A DNA stretch of 57,233 nucleotides from assembly GCA_022360655.1 (NCBI GenBank), contig JAKSCK010000047.1:1-57233 (forward strand), in the 5' to 3' direction. Positions 51,350-57,233 of the stretch are shown one piece after another (position 1 is the stretch's first letter; each line of letters opens with the position of its first letter). Origin of the DNA: Spirochaetales bacterium (GTDB taxonomy: Bacteria; Spirochaetota; Spirochaetia; DSM-2461). The notes beneath the pieces were generated by a model. The model was not told where the DNA came from, made no database searches, and saw nothing but the letters and a program-made list of their open reading frames with translations. The translations under genes and the position numbers were made by a program.

Positions 51350-53094
51350 GAGGCCCTCCCGGACGGAGACACACCGCCCTTGGTTTCACCAACAAGAATC
51401 TGGGACTGTCCATCTTTTTTTCGGATTTGCGTGAGAGGCACGCCCATTTCTTCAGCCATCACTTTCATCACTCGAGAAAGGCAGAAGCCCCCATGGCACC
51501 GGCCTGCTCCAGACCTTGTTCGTCGTTTCACTCCATCCACAGTGAGAGCTGGAACGAGAGAACGAAGGGCATCACGAACCTCACCACGAGAAACTTCTTC
51601 ACAACGGCAAAGGATTTCTCCATAGGTGGAATCCTTGGCAATGAGGGCACTCCGCTCCTCTTCTGGCAAATCTTTCACGGGCACTTGTGCATGGTGGTAT
51701 GGTTGGAAATTTTCCCGTTCTTCTACCCCATAACCACAGCGTTCTAGAGCTTGAACAGCCATGGCCGCCACATCTGCTCCAATGGCAGGAGCCGACGCGA
51801 GTCCAGGAGATTGAATCGCCGCGGCATGCACCAGATTCTTCACTTTTTGAGAGGGTTCAATGATGAAATCTTCATCCCAGCTGGCGGCACGCACACCCGA
51901 GTAGTAATTGATGATTTGAGAGGCTGAAAGCCGCGAATTCAAATCCAATTGACGTACCAAGTGAGAGAATTCCCCAGCATCCGTGGAATAGTCTTCTCGA
52001 TCAGGCACCTCTTGGGCCGTTGGCCCTAATAGCAAGTTCCCCTCCACACAAGGAACAATGCCTCCGCCTTTTGTCTGGATTGATTTTCGACGCACCAAAG
52101 GCGGCATGGCCATGATGCGTGTTTGACGGGCTCCGGTTTCCTTATCCAAAATGGCATCGGTTCCCTTTCTTCCATGGAGAGAGAAAAAGCGATCATCTGC
52201 CATTTGAGCCACCACATCGGCCCAAACACCAGCGGCATTCACCACCACTTTGGCCTCTATGCAACCACGGTTTGTTTGAAGGCCTTGAATTTGCTGATGG
52301 GACATTTCCATGGCCATGACAGCCGTTTCCAAATGAAAGTCCACACCATTTTCCACCGCATTTTCTGCCAGGGCCAGTGTCACATCAAACGGAGAAACAA
52401 TGCCTGCGGAAGGAAGAAAAAAACCACCTCTCTGTTGGGCTGAAACATGAGGCTCCATTGCGCGTACAGCTCTGGGGGAAAGGTATTTGTATTTCCCGGC
52501 CACACCATTGAGACTGCATCGGAGGCGAATCAGAGGAACTAAAAAGATGGAAAACCAACTCCGAAAAAGAACAATGGAACCTGGACGTTTGAGGGAAAAA
52601 CCAAGTTCTTGAGACCATTGGTCATACATTTGGTTTCCCCGCACATTGTAGTGGGCTTTACGCGTTCCTGGATGTGGGGCAAAACCGGGATGAATCATTC
52701 CATCATTCCGGCCTGAGGCCTGCATGGCTAAATCCGATTCCTTCTCCAGCACCCCAATCTTGAGATTTTTTCTTGAGAGTTCTCGGGCCACGGCACAGCC
52801 AATGATACCACCCCCAATAATCACCACATCATAGCGTTTTCCCTCAAGGGAATTGTCATTCTCAAGGGGAAGGGACATGGATGGTTCTGAAACTCCAGAA
52901 ACTTGAATATCATTCACCACTCCCCGGAATCCAAGCTTACCCGCTCCATGTCCAAGCGCCACTTTTGCCAGCCATTCCGGAACCAGTCCAGTGAGAAATA
53001 AAACATCATCACGAACCTCAAGTTGAACCGCGTGGCCCCACCGCTTCCCAATTTTTCGGCGAAAGCGAGCAAGGCGTTTTTCTCGTCTTCCCAT
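51346..53094 (-). CDS. GlpA-like FAD-dependent dehydrogenase with N-terminal BON-like domain and C-terminal [2Fe-2S] domain
   Basis: The protein is about 582 residues. An unusual N-terminal domain (about 15-68; WGHAVQLEVRDDVLFLTGLVPEW, then GFRGVVNDIQV) follows the BON pattern. Next comes a DAO/GlpA domain starting YDVVIIGGGIIGCAVARELS with VVNAAGVWAD and YYSGVRAAS. A Fer2_BFD domain ends the protein, with ILCRCEEV and RCHGGFC as four Cys ligands. It resembles glycerol-3-phosphate dehydrogenase subunit A; the substrate may be another polyol phosphate. ATG 53094 has GGGGAG upstream. It is the first gene of the operon and diverges from the GntR gene. Confidence 0.87.
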   Translation of the reverse strand: MGRREKRLARFRRKIGKRWGHAVQLEVRDDVLFLTGLVPEWLAKVALGHGAGKLGFRGVVNDIQVSGVSEPSMSLPLENDNSLEGKRYDVVIIGGGIIGCAVARELSRKNLKIGVLEKESDLAMQASGRNDGMIHPGFAPHPGTRKAHYNVRGNQMYDQWSQELGFSLKRPGSIVLFRSWFSIFLVPLIRLRCSLNGVAGKYKYLSPRAVRAMEPHVSAQQRGGFFLPSAGIVSPFDVTLALAENAVENGVDFHLETAVMAMEMSHQQIQGLQTNRGCIEAKVVVNAAGVWADVVAQMADDRFFSLHGRKGTDAILDKETGARQTRIMAMPPLVRRKSIQTKGGGIVPCVEGNLLLGPTAQEVPDREDYSTDAGEFSHLVRQLDLNSRLSASQIINYYSGVRAASWDEDFIIEPSQKVKNLVHAAAIQSPGLASAPAIGADVAAMAVQALERCGYGVEERENFQPYHHAQVPVKDLPEEERSALIAKDSTYGEILCRCEEVSRGEVRDALRSLVPALTVDGVKRRTRSGAGRCHGGFCLSRVMKVMAEEMGVPLTQIRKKDGQSQILVGETKGGVSPSGRAS

Positions 53095-53128
53095 GGGTTT
53101 CTCCCCATAGCCAATCACGAGCATCGGC

Positions 53129-53145
53129 TGGTGGCATTACCACCA
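53129..53145. promoter_or_regulatory. Palindrome TGGTGG-N5-CCACCA, candidate GntR operator
   Basis: Perfect 6-bp arms lie between the divergent GlpA-like and GntR genes. TGGT...ACCA half sites are typical of FadR/PdhR-type operators. Inference from position and pattern. Confidence 0.5.
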
Positions 53146-53268
53146 AACTGTAAAACAATAATATTCTCCTGTCATCTTTTTCTTTTCTTGTTCATTTTTT
53201 CAATTCTCTTTGCCCCATCCCATTCCCCTTGGCTTTCTGAGAATTTGACAAAGGCCGGGGGATGTGCC

Positions 53269-54045
53269 ATGAACCTGTTCATGGATGGTCTTTCGGTTTC
53301 GCCACAAAAATCGGCTCGTCTCAAAGATGAATTTGTTCAAGAAATGGAACGCCGCATATTGGCGGGAGAATGGCGCCCTGGAGAGCGCCTTCCTGCAGAA
53401 CGGGAACTGGCAAAACATTATGGCGTTTCTCGTCCCGTGATTCATGAGGGCATTCTCATCCTAGAAAGCCGAGGATTGGTGACATTGCGGCCCCGTCATG
53501 GTGTTGTCGTCAATGACTACCGCGTTCATGGCACCTTGGATCTCCTACTCTCCCTCCTCCAAAAAGGAGGACAGAGTCTCTCACCTCTCCAAGCCCGAGA
53601 CCTGGAGAGTTTTCGGATTGCCATTGAACGGGAAATCGTCACCCTGATCTGCCAAGGACAACCCAAAAGTCGTCTTCCTCGAACCAAGGTGCTTCAAAAA
53701 ATCAATCAACAAATGGCAGAAAGCACATCTCCGGCCCAAGCGGCTGAACGGGATTTTGACTTCCACCTGGCCATGGCCCTTTCCTGTCAAAATGCCATGT
53801 ATCCTCTGCTGTTCAATACACTGAAACCCGCCCACATGAATCTGTTAGGCCAATTCTATGCCATTGATGGGGTAAGACAGAGAGCGGTGGAATTCCACAA
53901 TGAACTCATCAAAGCCCTTGAACAAGGTCATGCAGCCCAGGCCATAGCCGTCATTGAACGAGCCGATTCCTACAGTGCCTATGGCATCAGTGAAAGCCAA
54001 CTCCCCCTCAAAGGCGACGGTCCTCCTGTACAAGGAACACACTAG
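53269..54045 (+). CDS. FadR-subfamily GntR transcriptional regulator
   Basis: The 258-residue protein has a winged helix-turn-helix at the N-terminus (about 18-85): MERRILAGEWRPGERLPAERE, then LAKHYGVSRPVIHEGILILESRGLV, then RPRHGVVVNDY. A C-terminal all-helical FCD domain (about 95-245) has ERDFDFHLAMALS and FHNELIKALEQG, with the Asp and His of the metal/ligand site. It probably controls the divergent polyol/sugar operon through the palindrome at 53129. ATG 53269 is chosen; the frame extends upstream but without family similarity. Confidence 0.9.
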   Translation: MNLFMDGLSVSPQKSARLKDEFVQEMERRILAGEWRPGERLPAERELAKHYGVSRPVIHEGILILESRGLVTLRPRHGVVVNDYRVHGTLDLLLSLLQKGGQSLSPLQARDLESFRIAIEREIVTLICQGQPKSRLPRTKVLQKINQQMAESTSPAQAAERDFDFHLAMALSCQNAMYPLLFNTLKPAHMNLLGQFYAIDGVRQRAVEFHNELIKALEQGHAAQAIAVIERADSYSAYGISESQLPLKGDGPPVQGTH

Positions 54046-54057
54046 ATTTTATTTTTA

Positions 54058-54077
54058 GATGATTTCATCATTTTTTA
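54058..54077 (+). terminator. Short terminator after the GntR gene
   Basis: GATGA / TCATC with a TT loop (54058-54069) is followed by ATTTTTT. The stem is short, so termination may be inefficient. Confidence 0.45.
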
Positions 54078-54134
54078 GATTGAATTTTGATATTTTTACT
54101 ACATAAAACCTCATCCCAGTAGTAGTATCACAGT

Positions 54135-55325
54135 ATGAACATTCTCATCGCCGATAAATTGTCTGATCAAGCCGTCGAGGATCTCAAGGCCCTGGGAGCC
54201 TCCATTCGCTTCGAGCCGTCCTTGGGTGCTGACGATTTGCCCGCATCCATTGGAAACGCTGATGTCCTCATTGTGCGCTCCACCAAAGTGAGTGCCGCCA
54301 CCATTGATGCCGGTTCTGAACTGTCCCTCATCATCCGTGCTGGTGCAGGGGTGAATACCATTGATTTGAAGCATGCCTCTGCCCAGGGAATCCATGTGGC
54401 CAATTGTCCTGGGAAAAATGCCGATGCCGTAGCAGAACTGGCCATGGGGCTCATCATTGCTGCAGATCGTCGAATTGCCTTCCAGGCCTCTGATCTCAAA
54501 GAAGGGAAATGGGACAAAAAGGGATACGGAAAAGCCCCAGGTCTCAAGGGACGCACCCTAGGGATCATTGGATATGGATCCATCGGCAAAGGACTTGCAA
54601 AGCGCGCAGCTGCCTTTGGAATGCCTGTAGTGGCCTGGTCTCGCAGTCTCACTCCAGAACGTGCCGAAGCGGATGGCATTGGATTCTGTGCCACTCCCCT
54701 TGACGTGGCCAAAACCGCCGATGCTGTTTCTCTCCATTTGGCTGCGGCACCAGAAACCAAAAATCTTGTGGATGAGACATTCCTGTCAGCCATGAAAGAT
54801 GGTGCCATACTCATCAACACAGCCCGCGGAGAAGTGGTGGATCAGGTTGCCCTGGAAAAAGCCATTGATGAGAAAGGGCTCAAAGTTGGACTGGATGTGT
54901 ATGCTGGAGAACCCTCTGCCGGTGACAAAACCTTCCCCCACACCTCTTTAGCCGCCAAAATCACAGGAACCCATCATGTGGGTGCCTCAACCGATCAAGC
55001 CGCTGATGCCATTGCCGATGAAACCGTTCGTGTGGTGAAGTCCTTCATCGAAAGTGGCAAACCCGTGAACCTGGTTAATGGCCAGAAGAAAAGTCCGGCC
55101 CCTTATGGTCTGGTGGTTCGACATTACAATCAAGTTGGTGTTCTCGCCGGTGTTCTGGATGCTTTGAAAACCAGCGGCGTCAATGTGGAAGAAATGGAAA
55201 ATTCCGTCTTCTCTGGTGGGGAAGCCGCTGTATGCAGCCTCAAATTAGACCAGGAACCCAAAGCGGATGCCATGGAAAAAATCATTGCTCAAAAGGCCGT
55301 GATTCAAACCACACTCACCAAATAA
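54135..55325 (+). CDS. serA: D-3-phosphoglycerate dehydrogenase
   Basis: The 396-residue protein catalyses the first step of serine synthesis. The NAD-binding motif GIIGYGSIGKGLAKRA is near residue 145. The catalytic Arg is in NTARGEVVD; the usual GxxE and His stretch is present as DVYAGEPS and GTHHVGAST. The C-terminal 70 residues (HYNQVGVLAGVLDAL) form an ACT-type regulatory domain, so serine feedback is possible. No serB or serC lies nearby. No clear Shine-Dalgarno sequence precedes ATG 54135. A hairpin repeat sits 60 bases after the stop. Confidence 0.92.
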   Translation: MNILIADKLSDQAVEDLKALGASIRFEPSLGADDLPASIGNADVLIVRSTKVSAATIDAGSELSLIIRAGAGVNTIDLKHASAQGIHVANCPGKNADAVAELAMGLIIAADRRIAFQASDLKEGKWDKKGYGKAPGLKGRTLGIIGYGSIGKGLAKRAAAFGMPVVAWSRSLTPERAEADGIGFCATPLDVAKTADAVSLHLAAAPETKNLVDETFLSAMKDGAILINTARGEVVDQVALEKAIDEKGLKVGLDVYAGEPSAGDKTFPHTSLAAKITGTHHVGASTDQAADAIADETVRVVKSFIESGKPVNLVNGQKKSPAPYGLVVRHYNQVGVLAGVLDALKTSGVNVEEMENSVFSGGEAAVCSLKLDQEPKADAMEKIIAQKAVIQTTLTK

Positions 55326-55382
55326 CACCTGTCAGGCTCATGGTTTGCATGAACCGATGGGCCATGAATCCTTCTTTTCTAG

Positions 55383-55412
55383 AACGACCCCGCCATTGGC
55401 GGGGTCGATTTG
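55383..55412. repeat. GC hairpin repeat (copy 9), complete symmetric form
   Basis: CGACCCCGCC (55385-55394) pairs with GGCGGGGTCG (55398-55407) around ATT, then ATTTGATTA, which overlaps the plsC stop codon. It lies between convergent serA and plsC. Confidence 0.8.
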
Positions 55413-55413
55413 A

Positions 55414-56088
55414 TTAGACCAAATCTTTTAAGAATTCTTCTGACTGGTCAGTCTTTTCAGCATACTTGCCCCGCAACTCTTCCGGCAACAAATCAGCCAA
55501 GCGATACATCATTTCATCCGTCATTTTTTGCCGTTGTTCTGGAGTCATTTTGCCCTCTGGTTTTTGCACCATAAAGGGCTTACCCATTCGCACATGCAAA
55601 TCTGTCCGACGCATTTTCTTCAGATTTTTCCCAATATCCAGTGCCCCCCAGTGAACCAGAGGATACACCGGAACACCGGCTTGAGCTGCAAAGAAAGTGG
55701 TTCCAGGACGCCCTCGAAGAAGAGATCCATCTTTACTTCGATGTCCCTCTGGCGCAATGCAAAGGAAATTCCCTTGATCCAGCACACCCATGCAACGACG
55801 GATGGCCTTGATGTCCACTCCCTGCCGATCCACAGGAATGGAATCCCAAGCTGTCATGGCCATGCGGGTGGCCCAATGGTCCCAAAGTTCTTTTTTTGCC
55901 AAAGCCACCGTTCGGCGAGGCCGCAGTTGAACATAGTAAAGAGGACCCTCATACACGGAGGTATGGTTTGAGATGATGATGGCGGGACCTTTCTTAGGCA
56001 GACGGTCTAAATCGTCACAGTGCAATCGACAGGTGAGGCGAAAGAACGACGAAACCACGCCGTTCACAAGCCATTCTTTGAATTTCAT
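55414..56088 (-). CDS. plsC: 1-acyl-sn-glycerol-3-phosphate acyltransferase
   Basis: The protein is about 224 residues and makes phosphatidic acid from lysophosphatidic acid at the inner membrane. Acyltransferase block I is SNHTSVYEGP (H and E in NHxSxxE), and block III is IAPEGHRSKDGSLLRGRPGT. A hydrophobic N-terminal stretch anchors it. ATG 56088 (MKFKEWLV) is preferred; a TTG at 56124 is possible. It follows menA closely on the same strand. A possible link with the AGPS-like ether-lipid gene is only a guess. Confidence 0.9.
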   Translation of the reverse strand: MKFKEWLVNGVVSSFFRLTCRLHCDDLDRLPKKGPAIIISNHTSVYEGPLYYVQLRPRRTVALAKKELWDHWATRMAMTAWDSIPVDRQGVDIKAIRRCMGVLDQGNFLCIAPEGHRSKDGSLLRGRPGTTFFAAQAGVPVYPLVHWGALDIGKNLKKMRRTDLHVRMGKPFMVQKPEGKMTPEQRQKMTDEMMYRLADLLPEELRGKYAEKTDQSEEFLKDLV

Positions 56089-56120
56089 GAAGGTGAGAGT
56101 GAAGCAGACTGACCATACGG

Positions 56121-57035
56121 TCAAGCATTTCTATAGGGAATCCACCGTCCGGCCAAAAGGGTGATGGAAAGCGCAAGGGTGTAAATCAAAAAAATGCGGG
56201 AGATTCCCCCCATGGCCAAGGCTTTGGTTTCATGATGATACCCCTGTTTCCCCATTCCCCGGAGTTCCACAAAGGCCGCTGCAGCTCCCACCATCATCAA
56301 AGCAAAGGTCCAGATTGGAAAGATTCGCAAGAGACCAAGGACAGAGGCAAGCAAAAAGGCACCAAGGGCCTCTGCTTCTGCCAATCGCCGTCCCATTGTG
56401 GAACCAAAACGAATGGATAACGTGCGCCGGCCTGCATCCGAATCGCCCACAATGTCACAGGTGTTGTTCACGGTCAGTATGGATGCAATGGCCAATGTGG
56501 ATGGCAGGGCCGCAAAAAATGTGGGCCAATCCGGAAATCCTGCATGAACATACCACACCGTCCAGAACAGCAATGGTCCCAAGGCACCACCAGCAAAGAA
56601 CTCTCCAAAAGCCGTTGAAGAAATGGGCCATGGACCACCGGTGTAGAAATACCCAATGCCCATTCCAATCACACCAGCCACAAGAACAAGCCATCCAGCC
56701 CGCCAGGCCAAGAACGCCCCCAAGGGGAGAGCGGCTAAAAAAAGGACAATAGACACACCGAGTGCGGCAGAAGCCGAAACCCCTTCATGCACCACCACTT
56801 TGGACTCTTCCCGATTATGACGGGCGGAATCCACACCACTTTTATGATCAAAATAGCTGTTGAATCCAGTAGTGCCCATGTCCACAAAGAGCATGGCCAA
56901 TAGCATCAAAATGGCATTCACTCCATCAAGAGCTTTTCCACGGTACACCAAGTAGACCGTGGCTAAGGCATAGGTGGACAAAGACACTATTTTTGTTCGA
57001 ATTTCCACAATGGCCAAAAACTGACGAAGATTCAT
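56121..57035 (-). CDS. menA: 1,4-dihydroxy-2-naphthoate polyprenyltransferase / UbiA-family prenyltransferase
   Basis: The 304-residue polytopic UbiA enzyme has the first Asp-rich motif in NSYFDHKSGVDSARH (about residue 60) and the second in NNTCDIVGDSDAGRRTLSIRFG (about residue 192). The length and the second motif fit MenA, which prenylates DHNA for menaquinone, so the organism respires with menaquinone. ATG 57035 has GAGGTGG just upstream; a GTG at 57041 is in frame too. Its stop is close to the plsC start. Confidence 0.85.
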   Translation of the reverse strand: MNLRQFLAIVEIRTKIVSLSTYALATVYLVYRGKALDGVNAILMLLAMLFVDMGTTGFNSYFDHKSGVDSARHNREESKVVVHEGVSASAALGVSIVLFLAALPLGAFLAWRAGWLVLVAGVIGMGIGYFYTGGPWPISSTAFGEFFAGGALGPLLFWTVWYVHAGFPDWPTFFAALPSTLAIASILTVNNTCDIVGDSDAGRRTLSIRFGSTMGRRLAEAEALGAFLLASVLGLLRIFPIWTFALMMVGAAAAFVELRGMGKQGYHHETKALAMGGISRIFLIYTLALSITLLAGRWIPYRNA

Positions 57036-57085
57036 ACCCACCTCTCAACATGCACATGCATTCTGAGTTTCAATCAACCCATGAC

Positions 57086-57233
57086 CTAGGAAAGAGATTC
57101 CATGCTTTCATCTTTCAGGGCTGGAGACGTTTTAGGGAAAATCAAGAGAAAGCCCACACCCTGGCCATCCAAACCTGTGCTTTGCACATCCACCTTTCCA
57201 CCATGCCTATCTTCAATGATGGCCCGCACCAGA
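57086..57233 (-). CDS. C-terminal end of a sensor histidine kinase (5' part outside window)
   Basis: On the minus strand 48 codons run from the right edge to TAG at 57088-57086. They read VRAIIEDRHGGKVDVQSTGLDG, then GVGFLLIFPKT, the end of a HATPase_c domain. The H-box and N-box are off the edge. The gene is oriented like menA and ends 50 bases before its start, so it could be in the same transcript. Confidence 0.7.
   Translation of the reverse strand, partial: LVRAIIEDRHGGKVDVQSTGLDGQGVGFLLIFPKTSPALKDESMESLS

Overview
This window carries about 50 protein genes, no rRNA, no tRNA that I could recognise, no insertion sequence and no CRISPR array. Gene content suggests a Gram-negative, heterotrophic and probably anaerobic bacterium. 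It has part of the lysine fermentation pathway, menaquinone synthesis (menA), several lipoproteins with a loose Ser/Ala-Cys lipobox, Cache-type sensors and a large hybrid kinase. The lipoprotein style and the glycerol-3-phosphate-dehydrogenase-like/DUF1667/FGGY-kinase/alkylglycerone-phosphate-synthase-like operon make me think of a spirochaete, but no phylogenetic marker gene is present and this is only an inference.

Layout. 1-3.7 kb: the end of a lysine-fermentation operon (kce fragment, kdd, kamA, kamB), all joined by ATGA overlaps. 3.7-5.4 kb: PiT phosphate transporter and its DUF47 partner, opposite strand. 5.5-14 kb: two B12-binding radical SAM proteins flanking a sensory set (response regulator, Cache-only membrane protein, Cache histidine kinase) and an alkylation-repair pair (alkA, ogt). 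14-17.4 kb: a seven-repeat propeller lipoprotein, a lipoprotein with a zinc-peptidase motif and a PNPOx-fold protein. 17.4-20.4 kb: DUF523/DUF1722 protein, TspO-like membrane protein, MarR regulator, YCII protein. 20.4-24.2 kb: an AT-rich accessory stretch with a small lipoprotein, a DUF2809 protein, a membrane-anchored Ca2+-type PI-PLC, an NTF2-like protein, a broken small membrane ORF and an XRE-DUF5680 protein. 24.2-29 kb: RNase D-like exonuclease, 6-phosphogluconate dehydrogenase, and a HAD phosphatase/LarA-like pair. 29-32.4 kb: a tight four-gene operon (SDR, nitroreductase, CPBP membrane protein, NAD epimerase). 32.4-36.4 kb: membrane AraC regulator, a uronate-isomerase-like protein that has lost its metal ligands, and a thiolase. 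36.5-42.5 kb: three-gene signalling operon (hybrid kinase with three receiver domains, CheR, REC-GGDEF). 42.8-45 kb: a lipoprotein made of about 15 WSDGT-type repeats. 45-54 kb: a catabolic-looking operon (GlpA-like, FAD oxidoreductase, DUF1667, FGGY kinase, AGPS-like oxidase, KDG-kinase-like) diverging from a FadR-type GntR regulator with a palindrome between them. 54-57 kb: serA, plsC, menA and the tail of a histidine kinase.

The most unusual non-coding signal is a dispersed family of GC-rich hairpins. Different stems and loops share the same base, CGACCCC at the 5' side and GGGGTCG at the 3' side, often followed by AT(C/T)TGAA. I count about ten copies, most of them right behind stop codons, two in divergent intergenic regions. 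The most unusual protein is the uronate-isomerase-like pseudoenzyme.

The lysine genes would turn lysine-derived 3,5-diaminohexanoate into 3-keto-5-aminohexanoate and then, with acetyl-CoA, into acetoacetate and an aminobutyryl-CoA. The thiolase at 35 kb could finish acetoacetyl-CoA breakdown. kamC, kamD, kamE and kal are not downstream of kamB and must lie elsewhere if the pathway is complete.
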